Notes: generated by a model from the sequence alone, not told the origin. DNA of 64,000 nucleotides from Pseudanabaena sp. ABRG5-3 (GCF_003967015.1 NZ_AP017564.1:1-64000), one strand, 5' to 3'; counted from the first letter of the stretch, positions 53,135-63,007 are shown. Translations and numbers: made by a program.

Positions 53135-53997
53135 ACTTTGTTCTTCTGAGCCGTCACAACTCCAAAAATGCCATTGGGTTCCATTTGGACATGAAAATCT
53201 TGAAATCCAGCTTCTTCTGCCCATTGACGGATCAGTTCCCAAGAACGTACTCGCATCACCCAAGGCAGTCCCGTATGGGCAGGCAAGGTACGCGCAATCA
53301 TTTCTAACTGAGGATGCTGTGGCTGAATTGTAAAAATCAGCGTTCCTGCATTATCGAGAATCCGATAAAGTTGCTGAAAGTGATGTCTAATCAGCTTGTC
53401 ATTGGGCAAAATCTCATGCAGTCCCGAAACAATAATCACATTCGGTCTAGGCTGTACCAGATCTAGATCTACATCATTGAAAGCATCTGCCTGTTCAATC
53501 TGTGCCTTAACACCAAATTGACTCGCTAGCTGCTGGGCCTTGGTGACATTTTCTAATTTGTAATCCCGCAGAGTTGCCGCGATCGCAGCCGATGAAAATT
53601 CTTGCAATACCTCTAGATCATAGCGTCCACCACCACAGGCAACATCGAGCAAGTGACAGGTCATATTTTGCTGATGATAGGACTGAAGTACTTGGCGGAG
53701 TATCGCCTTCATTAATTGCGATCGCTCTCTGATACCACGCCATCCTTGAGAATTAAGATAGAACCAATCGATCAGCATTCCTAGAGGGGTAATGCCACTG
53801 GGCTTATTTTTATAAACATATTCCAACATCACACCCGAATCAAAGCCATACCGAAAACCAATTTGAATACCTTGCGATAGTTTGCCAATAGTTTTGAGAG
53901 AGAGATTCATCAATCCGTAGTACCAAGCTTTAGGGTTCCAGATAGATAATGGGCGGAGGAGTTGTTCGTAGGTAGGAGACGCTTTTTTGAGTAACAT
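53128..53997 (-). CDS. YnbC-like C-terminal methyltransferase
   Basis: A 289-aa protein from ATG 53997 (MLLKKASPTYEQ), chosen for GAGG at the right distance upstream. SAM motif I is LLDVACGGGRYDLEVLQEFS. The N-terminal part (YGLMNLSLKTIGKLSQGIQI, GFRYGFDSGVMLEYVY) matches the methyltransferase half of YnbC-type proteins, which normally follows an alpha/beta hydrolase half missing here. Last gene of a four-gene phospholipid cluster. Substrate unknown. Confidence 0.75.
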   Translation of the reverse strand: MLLKKASPTYEQLLRPLSIWNPKAWYYGLMNLSLKTIGKLSQGIQIGFRYGFDSGVMLEYVYKNKPSGITPLGMLIDWFYLNSQGWRGIRERSQLMKAILRQVLQSYHQQNMTCHLLDVACGGGRYDLEVLQEFSSAAIAATLRDYKLENVTKAQQLASQFGVKAQIEQADAFNDVDLDLVQPRPNVIIVSGLHEILPNDKLIRHHFQQLYRILDNAGTLIFTIQPQHPQLEMIARTLPAHTGLPWVMRVRSWELIRQWAEEAGFQDFHVQMEPNGIFGVVTAQKNKVI

Positions 53998-54049
53998 ATT
54001 GACCTCTAAAAATAAAAGAGAAGAAAGAAAATAGCGCATTTGGGGATAT

Positions 54050-54685
54050 TCACGCAGAGAGCAGTCTTTCATCGGCTAAAGTCTGCATCTGCTCTACTAG
54101 TTGTTGGAGAAAAGCTTGTTTCTGCCCGTTCCAGTACATCGCTTCACCAATGCAGATCCAGCAGAGTAAAGGAACTATCAAGAAATCGCCTTTGGGTAAA
54201 GCTTTACCCAGTCCATGCAGGAAAATAGGAACAATTGGAACTGCTGGATATTGTTTAGCGAGGTGGGCAATACCAGTCTTAAACTCGCTCATATGTTCAG
54301 GTGTGCCTCTAGTTCCTTCGGGATAAAGAATCAAGATTTGCTTTTTCGCTAAAGCATTGGCACAGCTTTTAAAAAAATCACGGCAGTTACTCGCTTCACT
54401 AGAGACAGGGATAACTCGCAAAACATGACGTGCAAACCATGCTAGAAAGCGATTTTGCTTAAGAAAATACTGTTCATTTGCCACAGGACGGAGCTGCTGT
54501 AACATTGAGAGGGGAAAGAGAGAAAAGAGAACGATGGTATCAAGGTGGCTATTGTGATTTGCCACGAGAATCGCGGGACCAGAGGTGGGCAATCTCTCAC
54601 GATGGCGAATGCGTAATCCTAAAATCAAAACAATGATTTTCGCAGTCAGAAACAACATAACGTTCAGAATTTGTCTCATAGCCAT
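54050..54685 (-). CDS. 1-acylglycerol-3-phosphate acyltransferase-like protein (PlsC family)
   Basis: A 211-aa protein with acyltransferase block I NHNSHLD (NHX4D), block III LYPEGTRG, and an N-terminal hydrophobic helix (about 8-24). It transfers an acyl chain to a lysophospholipid-type acceptor at the membrane. It overlaps the cdsA-like gene by 10 nt, so the two are coupled. Confidence 0.85.
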   Translation of the reverse strand: MAMRQILNVMLFLTAKIIVLILGLRIRHRERLPTSGPAILVANHNSHLDTIVLFSLFPLSMLQQLRPVANEQYFLKQNRFLAWFARHVLRVIPVSSEASNCRDFFKSCANALAKKQILILYPEGTRGTPEHMSEFKTGIAHLAKQYPAVPIVPIFLHGLGKALPKGDFLIVPLLCWICIGEAMYWNGQKQAFLQQLVEQMQTLADERLLSA

Positions 54686-55653
54686 TGACCTCGATAGTAG
54701 AAGTAAACTGTGAAGTGGAAAAACAAAGGTGCAGTGTAGGTGAGGCTATCAATGCGATCCAAGATGCCGCCATGTCCGGGGAGGAGAGTGCCACTATCTT
54801 TGATGCCCAAATCCCGCTTCAGAGCCGAAATATTCACATCACCGATGAATCCTGTCAGGCTGAGCAATAGTCCTAAATAGGCGGAATGGAGTAAATCAAA
54901 GGGAGTCAGCCAAGGTGCTAAGGCGATCGCTAATCCTGTAGTTGTCAAAACTCCGCCGAGTAGACCTTCTACGGTTTTCTTAGGGCTGACTTTCGGAATA
55001 ATTTTGTGGCGACCAAATAGCTTACCGAAGATATATTGCGCGATATCATTAATCTCAGTCAGCAGTAATAGATAGACTAATAGACCTGTACCCCCTGCGA
55101 TGGGATTGCCACTCACTGGCAGGATCGTGAGGTAGGAGAGATGGCTAATGGTATAGACATTCAGCATCAGTCCCCAATGGAGCGTACCGATCGCATTTAA
55201 AAAACCCTCTGTTTCACCATTGAGCAACATTCGCATGGGCAGGAATAGAAACATATAGATGGGAATAAAAATCAGAAACATCCCATACCAGCCAATGTAA
55301 ATCCAGAAATATTGCAGAATAATGGCGAGATATGCCCAAAGTAAAACGCGACGATCGCTAAAACGGGTGGGAATGAGGGAAAAGTATTCACGCAGAGCAA
55401 TGAAGCTAAGCATCATAAAAAAGGCGATGGAAACAGGCTGTTTCAGTAAGATGGCAAGACTGAAAATGCTGACCATAATCCACCAAGACTTGATGCGAGC
55501 TTTCAGTTCGCTATAGTCGGTTTCAGGCTTACTGATGACTAAACCAAGGGTAGTAGTTGAGGCGATCGCTAGTAGTCCAAAAATCCCTGCGAGGGTATAT
55601 AACACTGGTGCGGCTAAGTCGATACCCATGACTATTTCCATAATTTTTTCCAT
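54676..55653 (-). CDS. CdsA/YnbB-like phosphatidate cytidylyltransferase
   Basis: A 325-aa multi-TM protein whose C-terminus carries the CDP-diglyceride synthetase signature: SALKRDLGIKDSGTLLPGHG then GILDRIDS. It makes CDP-activated lipid for the neighbouring CDP-alcohol phosphotransferase. The whole set resembles E. coli ynbABC rather than the housekeeping cdsA. Confidence 0.85.
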   Translation of the reverse strand: MEKIMEIVMGIDLAAPVLYTLAGIFGLLAIASTTTLGLVISKPETDYSELKARIKSWWIMVSIFSLAILLKQPVSIAFFMMLSFIALREYFSLIPTRFSDRRVLLWAYLAIILQYFWIYIGWYGMFLIFIPIYMFLFLPMRMLLNGETEGFLNAIGTLHWGLMLNVYTISHLSYLTILPVSGNPIAGGTGLLVYLLLLTEINDIAQYIFGKLFGRHKIIPKVSPKKTVEGLLGGVLTTTGLAIALAPWLTPFDLLHSAYLGLLLSLTGFIGDVNISALKRDLGIKDSGTLLPGHGGILDRIDSLTYTAPLFFHFTVYFYYRGQWL

Positions 55654-55656
55654 CCT

Positions 55657-56295
55657 TTAGACCTCCTGTAGCATTCCTTGAATGCGATTGATCATTGTCC
55701 AAACCTGAAGCAGGATCACTGCGCTCAACAGGATCGTGAGCCATTGAGTCGGCGCGATGCCTAAACCTAAAATCAAGCCAACAATGCCAAACACAAAGGC
55801 GCGATCGCTTTTGCCCATTGGTCCTTCGTAATGTCGCTTCTGAGCAATCTCATAGCCCAAGACCCCGACCATTTCTGAGGCGATCGCTAGGATCACAATC
55901 CCGACGATCAAGGGCGCAGAAACTCCTGCAATCAAACTAAAGGGTAGGTAGAGCGCAATATCGGAGAGGACATCGCCTAACTCGTTGAGAATGCAGCCAA
56001 GTTTAGTAGTCTGTTTATATTCACGGGCAAGCATTCCATCAATGGCATTGAGAGCCATCCGAATTAATAAAACTACGGGTACAGATAGCAAAACTGCTTG
56101 AGTCGTGGGCAGGAAAGCGATCGCCAGTTGGGTACTTTGCACTAGGGCTAGTCCCGTTACCCCTGACAGCAAAATTGCCGACACCGTAACTTGGTTAGGG
56201 GAAATTTGCCATGCTGCCAATCGATTGACTAGGGGACGGAGATAGTTTTGAAAGGTTGATTTGCATTGATAGATGGAAACCATTAGCTGCTCCAA
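55657..56295 (-). CDS. YnbA-like CDP-alcohol phosphatidyltransferase
   Basis: A 212-aa membrane enzyme. The family motif reads DGMLAREYKQTTKLGCILNE then LGDVLSD. The usual first Asp of the last pair is Asn, followed by an ELGD segment, as in YnbA-type members. It condenses CDP-diacylglycerol with an alcohol, not identified. First gene of the four-gene minus-strand cluster. Confidence 0.8.
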   Translation of the reverse strand: MEQLMVSIYQCKSTFQNYLRPLVNRLAAWQISPNQVTVSAILLSGVTGLALVQSTQLAIAFLPTTQAVLLSVPVVLLIRMALNAIDGMLAREYKQTTKLGCILNELGDVLSDIALYLPFSLIAGVSAPLIVGIVILAIASEMVGVLGYEIAQKRHYEGPMGKSDRAFVFGIVGLILGLGIAPTQWLTILLSAVILLQVWTMINRIQGMLQEV

Positions 56296-56439
56296 AAACT
56301 CATGGACTAATCATGCAGCTTGTACCGATGTAATGAGAATGACTGGAACGATGAGGCTGCTATCGCCTTGAAGGGATAAGAAGTGCATCAAAGCAGGTCG
56401 AAGTAGATCGAAGTTTTTTCAAAAATCTTGTTATATTTA

Positions 56440-56473
56440 TTTTTAAGTAGGGGTCGAAACGCCTACTTAAAAA
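56440..56473 (+). promoter_or_regulatory. Leader hairpin upstream of the 340-aa gene
   Basis: Arms TTTTTAAGTAGG (56440-56451) and CCTACTTAAAAA (56462-56473), 10-nt loop, 16 nt before the start codon. It may act on translation or serve as a terminator for upstream reading. Confidence 0.4.
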
Positions 56474-56489
56474 CAAATAGGTAGCTAAT

Positions 56490-57512
56490 ATGTCTGGATT
56501 ATCAACATTTCGCCCTGAAGCCCTTGAGCAATGGCTGCCCAAAACTATCCAGCAGCGCTATGTAGAAATACTGCTGCAACGGATTGGCATGACAAGGCGT
56601 AGGGCTGATTGTTTTGTGCGTTTAGCCATCTATTTGTTTTTAAAAGACTGCCAAGCTCGTAAAGCAATGCCCAAGTCACCCCTGACAGAATTATCCTTTC
56701 CCCAAGGATGGGTGGAATGTAGCTGCCTTGAAGCATCGGACGTATTTTATAGCGACAAAGATCGTGGGGGCGATCGCTCGGCGGGGATGATGCTAAATAA
56801 GCTCGTTGATCTGGGGCTAATCCAAAAGCAGTTTGACGGTAACTGCACCCAAATTAAATTTCATGCCATGCCAGAGCTACTGAGGGGAAATAGCCTAGAG
56901 CCAGAATTAACCTTTGCGATCGATGCCTTTAACCCGCGCAGTGATGCCATTCCGATCGCCAATTTGTTAGCTAGCAACTACAACTGGCTGAATCGGAATA
57001 ATGACGCTGTTACCTATCGCATTGCTAATATTCTCCGCGATTGGGCGAGTCAATATGCCGCAGGCTTGCGGGTACTACGCCGCAGTGATAATCAGAATCC
57101 TATAGGGTTTTATGCGTTCTATCCCACCAAGCGCGAATCGGAAATTAAGTTTTTTGAACCGCCCAGCCGTGGACTACATCTGAGTCAAGTTACTGATGTC
57201 GATCCATTTCAAATGGCTTTAGCAGGGGATACCACCTGTCGCTCTATTTTTGTGCGTAGTTGGGTGATTGATAGTAAATATCGCCAAGCATCTCAACTAA
57301 GTCTTTTACTTGATTCCCAACAGACAATGATCAAAATGCAGCAGGATTTCCCAAACCTCTGGGATATGTATACTTTAATCATTCATCCCAGTTATGCCGA
57401 ATTATGTCTAGCCTTAGGCTTTCAGAAGACCAGTTCTGATCCAAAAATGCCCCTCTATTGGATGTACCAAGCTGTCGATCGCTTCTTAAAACTTGATATG
57501 CAAAACCTATAA
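56490..57512 (+). CDS. Unknown 340-aa protein
   Basis: A soluble 340-aa protein without signal peptide or TM helix. An N-terminal helical part (RYVEILLQRIGMTRRRADCF, VRLAIYLFLKDCQ) is followed by a mixed alpha/beta part (VLRRSDNQNPIGFYAFYPTK; SIFVRSWVIDSKYRQASQL) that faintly recalls an acyltransferase fold. I do not recognise the family. It stands alone between the lipid cluster and tex. Confidence 0.6.
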   Translation: MSGLSTFRPEALEQWLPKTIQQRYVEILLQRIGMTRRRADCFVRLAIYLFLKDCQARKAMPKSPLTELSFPQGWVECSCLEASDVFYSDKDRGGDRSAGMMLNKLVDLGLIQKQFDGNCTQIKFHAMPELLRGNSLEPELTFAIDAFNPRSDAIPIANLLASNYNWLNRNNDAVTYRIANILRDWASQYAAGLRVLRRSDNQNPIGFYAFYPTKRESEIKFFEPPSRGLHLSQVTDVDPFQMALAGDTTCRSIFVRSWVIDSKYRQASQLSLLLDSQQTMIKMQQDFPNLWDMYTLIIHPSYAELCLALGFQKTSSDPKMPLYWMYQAVDRFLKLDMQNL

Positions 57513-57624
57513 CAGTCTAGTTTCGGCATCACTATGCACTAATTTACAATCGGCAATCTCTTGCATTGCTATAGTAGAGAGTAATTATTTACAGTTAAGT
57601 AGATGGACATAATTAAAAACCATT

Positions 57625-57669
57625 CCAAAAGCCTGTGGCGCACGCTGCGCGTGCGCCACAGGCTTTTGG
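57625..57669. terminator. Perfect 21-bp palindrome, 3-nt loop
   Basis: Left arm 57625-57645, loop TGC, right arm 57649-57669, core GTGGCGCACGC; right side ends TTTTGGGTTTT, matching the flanks of 5570 and 62953. Outer TAAGTAG/CTACTTA arms enclose it. It is the likely terminator of the 340-aa gene. Confidence 0.7.
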
Positions 57670-57731
57670 GTTTTATATTTAATTGCGCCTAACTACTTAG
57701 CAGAACGTCCTCTGACAGTTAATTACATCTA

Positions 57732-59876
57732 ATGCCGAATCTTGAACAAATCCTCGCCCAAGAACTTTCGCTCCGCCCTGAACAGGTCAAAAATGCTCTA
57801 GAGCTATTTGCCGAGGGTGCAACTATTCCCTTTGTAGCTAGATATCGTAAAGAACGCACAGGGGAAATGAACGAAATTCAACTCAGGGATCTCCAAGATC
57901 GCTATGCCTATCTCACCGAACTGCGCGATCGCCAAGCCGTAATTCTCCAAGCGATCGCCGATCAAGGCAAACTCACCGATGCTCTCAAAGCCAAAATTGA
58001 AGCCTGTCTCCAAAAGACGGAATTAGAAGATCTCTACCTGCCCTATCGCCCCAAACGCAGAACAAGAGCCGCGATCGCGAGGGAAAAAGGATTAGAACCG
58101 CTTGCCGAAGCAATTAAAGCTTTCAATCGTCCAAATATTAATAATGTCTCACTGCCACAGGAAGCCGCCAAGTACCTATCGGAACAGGTAAAGACCGTTG
58201 AAGAAGCCCTCAAAGGTGCATCGGATATTCTGGCGGAAGAAGTTGCGGACAATGCCGAATATCGCGCCTATATCCGCGATTATTTGATGCAGTCAGGACT
58301 ATTTGTCTCAAAAATCAAGGCAACGCACCCAGTCGGTACAACCAAATTTGAGATGTATCGCGACTATCAAGCCAAAGTCAAGGTGATCGCCCCCCATAAT
58401 CTGCTAGCACTGTTGCGTGGTGAAACCGAAGAAATCCTCAGCCTCAGTCTAGATTTTGATGAAGCCCATGTCCTGAATTACCTAGAGTCGCAACAAATTC
58501 GGGCGAAAACAAACACTGTGAGGCAGTTTTATGGGGATATGCTCAAGGATGCCTTTAATCGCTTGATCAAAACTTCCGTCATCACTGCTGTCATCGCCGA
58601 AAAGAAAGCTTGGGCAGATGGCGAATCCATCAAAACCTTTGAAGCGAACTTGCGCGATCTCTTACTATCAGCCCCCGCAGGCATGAAACCCACCCTTGCG
58701 ATCGATCCCGGATTTCGCACTGGTTGCAAGACAGCCGTGATTAGCGAGACAGGCAAATTTCTCGAATATCAAACCATTTTTCCCCACCAAGCCGCCGCCC
58801 AAAGAGAACAAGCTGCCCGTATCTTGAGAACTTTAATTGAGAAGTATCAGATTCAATTAATTGCGATCGGAAATGGCACAGCAGGACGGGAAACTGATGC
58901 CTTTGTCATGGAAGTAATTCAAGGGCTAGCGAAACCGCCAATCAAAGTCATGGTCAATGAATCGGGAGCCTCGATATATTCTGCTAGCCAAGTGGCGATC
59001 GCTGAATTTCCTGACTTAGATCTGACAGTGCGCGGGGCGATCAGCATTGGGCGGAGACTCCAAGATCCCCTCGCCGAACTTGTCAAAATCGATCCCAAAT
59101 CCATTGGTGTAGGTCAATATCAGCATGATGTCGATCAGAAGTTACTGAAAAAGAAGCTCGATGACACCGTCGAAAGCTGCGTTAATTTTGTCGGTGTAGA
59201 CCTAAACACGGCTTCTAAGGAATTATTAGCATTTGTCTCAGGGCTTAGCCCCACTGTGGCAAATAACATCATCACCTATCGCAATCAAAATGGTGCGTTT
59301 CGCGATCGCCGTCATTTGCTAAAAGTACCGAAATTAGGCGCAAAGGCATTTGAACAGGCGGCAGGTTTTTTACGAATTCGGGGTGGCGATCATCCCTTAG
59401 ACAATACGGCTGTGCATCCTGAAAGTTATAAAGTCGTAGAAGCGATCGCTAAAGATCTGCATGTGCCATTATCAGAAATCTCGCAAGCGGCGGATCGACT
59501 GAAATCCGTCAGTCTCCAGAAATATGTAACCGATGCGATCGGTGAACCAACTCTGCGCGATATCCTTCGAGAACTAGAAAAGCCCGGACGCGATCCTCGT
59601 GCTGAGTTTAAATATGCCACCTTCAGCGACGCGATTCAGAAGATATCTGACCTGCAAATAGGTATGGAGATCGAAGGAATCATCACCAATGTAGCTAACT
59701 TCGGCGCGTTCGTAGATATTGGCGTACATCAAGATGGATTAATTCATATTTCCCAATTAGCCGATCGCTTTGTTAGCGATCCTAAGCAAATTGTCAAAGT
59801 TGGTCAGGTTGTCAAAGTGCGTGTTTTGGAAGTAAATGAGTCTTTAAAAAGGATTAGTTTATCGATGAGACTCTAG
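57732..59876 (+). CDS. tex: Tex family RNA-binding transcription accessory protein
   Basis: A 714-aa protein: N-terminal helical Tex domain (GATIPFVARYRKERTGEMNE), YqgF-like nuclease fold (LAIDPGFRTGCKTAVISETG), helix-hairpin-helix part (YRNQNGAFRDRRHLLKVPKL), and C-terminal S1 RNA-binding domain (GMEIEGIITNVANFGAFVDI). Usual length. Acts in transcription and RNA handling. Housekeeping, unrelated to nif. Confidence 0.93.
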   Translation: MPNLEQILAQELSLRPEQVKNALELFAEGATIPFVARYRKERTGEMNEIQLRDLQDRYAYLTELRDRQAVILQAIADQGKLTDALKAKIEACLQKTELEDLYLPYRPKRRTRAAIAREKGLEPLAEAIKAFNRPNINNVSLPQEAAKYLSEQVKTVEEALKGASDILAEEVADNAEYRAYIRDYLMQSGLFVSKIKATHPVGTTKFEMYRDYQAKVKVIAPHNLLALLRGETEEILSLSLDFDEAHVLNYLESQQIRAKTNTVRQFYGDMLKDAFNRLIKTSVITAVIAEKKAWADGESIKTFEANLRDLLLSAPAGMKPTLAIDPGFRTGCKTAVISETGKFLEYQTIFPHQAAAQREQAARILRTLIEKYQIQLIAIGNGTAGRETDAFVMEVIQGLAKPPIKVMVNESGASIYSASQVAIAEFPDLDLTVRGAISIGRRLQDPLAELVKIDPKSIGVGQYQHDVDQKLLKKKLDDTVESCVNFVGVDLNTASKELLAFVSGLSPTVANNIITYRNQNGAFRDRRHLLKVPKLGAKAFEQAAGFLRIRGGDHPLDNTAVHPESYKVVEAIAKDLHVPLSEISQAADRLKSVSLQKYVTDAIGEPTLRDILRELEKPGRDPRAEFKYATFSDAIQKISDLQIGMEIEGIITNVANFGAFVDIGVHQDGLIHISQLADRFVSDPKQIVKVGQVVKVRVLEVNESLKRISLSMRL

Positions 59877-60122
59877 GATTAAATGCTCTCGCCAGACTTA
59901 TTGAAATGCTATAGCTTTAGCTGATTCAATCAAAGCCTTCATTGCATTTCTAGTGCTAAATCAAGCAAAAATCAATGTCATAATCCCAAAACAATTCTAG
60001 TAAAAGTATGTAATTTTCAATCAATTAATTGGTGATTTACACCAACGTCAGCGACAGCTTGAAGATAGTAAAACTTACTTTGATAAGGCTTTTTAGCACT
60101 TTCTAATTTTTTCGATAATAAG

Positions 60123-60140
60123 CTTATACCGATGTATAAG
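60123..60140. promoter_or_regulatory. Palindrome CTTATAC-CGAT-GTATAAG upstream of cnfR
   Basis: A perfect 7-bp inverted repeat with 4-nt spacer, 199 nt before the cnfR start. A second, similar CTTATATAAG palindrome lies at 60203-60212. They may be operator sites for the cnfR promoter. The rest of the 462-nt gap (59877-60338) is AT-rich, with nothing else I can name. Confidence 0.4.
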
Positions 60141-60338
60141 TTTGAAATGTTATGGAAATATAAAGCCTAATTAGATGCTCAGTATGAACAGAATTACTGA
60201 CACTTATATAAGTATAAAGACTTAATACAAATCCTTTATAGTCCAAAGATTTTTATCTCCTAATAAATCGACCTACAAATTATTAGGTGGCTCAGAGCTT
60301 AGTGTCAAAAATTCTCAAAACATACTGGTGATGTAACT

Positions 60339-61973
60339 ATGGCATATAAGATATCTGGTGATTGTGTTGCCTGTTCATCCTGCATCGCTGTTTGCCCTAC
60401 GGGTGCAATCTCCATCCAGCAAGGTAATTATTGGATCGACCCCGCTATCTGTAATAACTGTGAAGGATATGCTCCTGAACCTCTATGCGTTAGTGCCTGT
60501 AATATCGGTGCTTCTATGCCACTACAGCCCAAGAAGGGAAGGGTGAAAGCAATTGAAAATCCCTTTACAGTTAGTCCTAGTTTATTTACAAATGGTGTTA
60601 GCACTCCCTTTAGCTCGGCGATCGCGATTTGGGAAGCCTGCAACTTACTCGCTCAGAGACAATCACTACCTTGGTCACTAGATGACTCAGGTACTCTCGT
60701 ATATGAGCGATCGGTCAGTCAAGGTAAAGGCAAAATTGCTTTGCGGTTAAACAATATCATTAATTTCAGCTATCCGCGATCGCATTTAGAATCCCAAACA
60801 ATCCTTGCCTCCAATACATTAGATATTCGTTCTACCTGCCTGCATCTGCTCTACGCTGCCTATGCCACAACTCTAGAAAAGCCTTGGGAGCAAGAATTTA
60901 GCATTAGTGACAGCCAAATTGAGGAATATCTCGGCTTAGACAAACGCAAAGATTTATCGAAATCAACAAAGTTAAATTTGATTAAAACACTTGCCATTCA
61001 GCCCTGTTGGATTACTGCCCAAATTGATTGGCCGAAACAGGGCAAAGTGGAATCCTTCTCACTACCCGAAAGTCCCCTCTGGAGCTTATTAGAAATCGTG
61101 CATCACTTCCATGAAGATGAGGAAGGATGCAAACATCTCATTGGATTAACTTTTAGACTAAAAGCAGGAGATTGGTCGCAATATTTTCTAAACAAAAAAG
61201 AATGTCACGCAGGTAGGGCTTTTTATCAATATAGCCACTTACCCAAATCATTGCTTGGTGCAATTATGAGCATCTGGCAGCAGCACGAAGGGGCAGCCAG
61301 AATGTTGCTCTGGCTGTTATTTAAAACCCGTATGGGAGATCAGCAAAGAATCATGGTCATGACTCTGATGCGCGTCGCCTATGGTGAAGATCGAGTCAAT
61401 CAAGCAATTTCGCAACGGGAAGAAAGAAAACGCTTACTGAGAATGTTTGAAAGTGACTTGGAAGTAGTCAATCGTTATGGACTCAAGCCCATATTCGATC
61501 CCGTTAGCTATCCTACGGAAATTCAACCACTATGGTCAAAACTAGCAGATATACCTGATGATGCCGAAGCTGCCCTTGATTTCTGGATTAATGATGGCAG
61601 TTGCAATCTCCGACTCACCGACGTAGGTCCACGCGGTAAGTGGCAAATGCTGACCAATGCAAGGATTCTATCCTTTGAGTTACTAGCAGATTGGGAACAA
61701 CCTGCGGAACTATCCCGCAAAAAACGCAAATTTGAGCGATCGCAAAATCAGTCTACTAAGCAAAGAAGTTCTAGCAAAAAAGTCCAAACCGCTAATCAAT
61801 CTTTGCTTTCAGGTGAACAAATTGCCACATTACGCAAAAATTTACAAATTAGTCAGCGCACCCTAGCTGAAAAAATTGGTAAAAGCCAAAGCTGGATCCG
61901 TGATGTGGAAAATGGTCGCTTTCAAGCAAAACAAAGTGAGCAACAATTAATCCGCCAAGCATTAGGACTATAG
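60339..61973 (+). CDS. cnfR: CnfR/PatB-type nif transcription activator
   Basis: A 544-aa protein. Residues 1-60 are a 2[4Fe-4S] ferredoxin domain with eight Cys (9, 12, 15, 19, 38, 41, 50, 54) that can sense oxygen or redox state. The long middle has no named domain. Residues about 485-544 are an XRE-type helix-turn-helix (QIATLRKNLQISQRTLAEKI, GKSQSWIRDVENGRFQAK). This is the domain order of CnfR (PatB), the activator of nif genes under low oxygen in cyanobacteria. Its likely targets include the nifP-nifB region at 41631-42635. Confidence 0.92.
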   Translation: MAYKISGDCVACSSCIAVCPTGAISIQQGNYWIDPAICNNCEGYAPEPLCVSACNIGASMPLQPKKGRVKAIENPFTVSPSLFTNGVSTPFSSAIAIWEACNLLAQRQSLPWSLDDSGTLVYERSVSQGKGKIALRLNNIINFSYPRSHLESQTILASNTLDIRSTCLHLLYAAYATTLEKPWEQEFSISDSQIEEYLGLDKRKDLSKSTKLNLIKTLAIQPCWITAQIDWPKQGKVESFSLPESPLWSLLEIVHHFHEDEEGCKHLIGLTFRLKAGDWSQYFLNKKECHAGRAFYQYSHLPKSLLGAIMSIWQQHEGAARMLLWLLFKTRMGDQQRIMVMTLMRVAYGEDRVNQAISQREERKRLLRMFESDLEVVNRYGLKPIFDPVSYPTEIQPLWSKLADIPDDAEAALDFWINDGSCNLRLTDVGPRGKWQMLTNARILSFELLADWEQPAELSRKKRKFERSQNQSTKQRSSSKKVQTANQSLLSGEQIATLRKNLQISQRTLAEKIGKSQSWIRDVENGRFQAKQSEQQLIRQALGL

Positions 61974-62006
61974 AAAGTTAGAACTATAGAAGATGTCCAT
62001 CTCTGC

Positions 62007-62828
62007 CTAGAATGTCGGTTGATATTGCCAGATTCCATCAAACGTCGTCAAAGTAATGCGTTGATCAGGATTTAACTGCTGATCACGATCAAGATTAATC
62101 TTCCCAACTACTTTCACGATTTTGCCATCATAGGCTTTCACTTCTGCCAGCGATCGCAAAGATTGCTTATTGTAAGTCGGGAAAATCGGCACTTCTGTGC
62201 CATCTTCTAACACAATATTTGCAGTTATGTAGTTTCCTTTAAAGTCAATACTCGATGTGATCGCAGGTGCTGGTCTAGTGCGCGATACATAGCGTCCGAT
62301 TACTTGAACACGGCGATCGTTAAACTGCATCAAATCAGATTTAGTTTTCACAATATCTAATTCCTCGTGCAGCACTTGAAAAAAAGTATGAAAGTGATGA
62401 CTAGTCGTTGATACGGCAGGTACATACTTAAATGCCTCCGCAGGTACTCCTGAAAATCCTCCCGTTTCATAGCCCACATATTTAAAGGGACGACCTAACA
62501 CAGGTTTAGCAACTTGTGCCGTCATAAATAGATTAAATTCGATCAGTACAGGCTGAGCAAGAGGGCGATCATTTACTACTTCCACGCTTAAAACATCTCT
62601 GGGGCTAGATTTTGCTCCCGATCGCTCTTGGCGCACCACACCTGCGATCGTGATAATTTTACCGAGGGGTTGCTCCAAATAACCAAGCAGAGGCTTTTGT
62701 CCGAGATCGGTAACAGTGATGCTATCACCTTCTCTGTGATTCTGAGGTGCTGCGATCGCCTGCATAATTTGTCCATCAAGCCAGCACATATTTAAAGTCG
62801 TAAGCAGAATCAAGTGGAATTTTTTCAT
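62007..62828 (-). CDS. Secreted unknown protein
   Basis: A 273-aa protein with a signal peptide (hydrophobic about 4-14, cut near AIAAP). The mature part is beta-rich with two similar stretches (PLGKIITIAGVVRQERS; YDGKIVKVVGKINLDRDQQL) that look like repeated OB-type strands. No known family recognised. It is convergent with cnfR, 33 nt between stops. Confidence 0.6.
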   Translation of the reverse strand: MKKFHLILLTTLNMCWLDGQIMQAIAAPQNHREGDSITVTDLGQKPLLGYLEQPLGKIITIAGVVRQERSGAKSSPRDVLSVEVVNDRPLAQPVLIEFNLFMTAQVAKPVLGRPFKYVGYETGGFSGVPAEAFKYVPAVSTTSHHFHTFFQVLHEELDIVKTKSDLMQFNDRRVQVIGRYVSRTRPAPAITSSIDFKGNYITANIVLEDGTEVPIFPTYNKQSLRSLAEVKAYDGKIVKVVGKINLDRDQQLNPDQRITLTTFDGIWQYQPTF

Positions 62829-62952
62829 GGCAAATTATTTGGATAAAATTGATGACTAAAGAAAATGATGACAACATCACATTAAGTAGTTAAGCATAAG
62901 TAAACTTAAAACCCAGACTGTTGTACCACCCGCTATAGCTTTCTCCAAGTGT

Positions 62953-63007
62953 AAAACCCAAGAAGAGAATGGCGGCGCTTCGCGCCGCCATTCTCTTCTT
63001 GGGTTTT
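62953..63007. terminator. 55-bp perfect palindrome (26/3/26), copy 2
   Basis: Left arm 62953-62978, loop TTC, right arm 62982-63007. Ends AAAACCCAA/TTGGGTTTT and core GGCGC are the same as at 5570-5624. The 12 nt between differ but stay perfectly complementary to the opposite arm. Outer TATAGCT/AGCTATA arms (about 62934 and 63034) surround it. It lies between two divergent genes. Confidence 0.75.
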
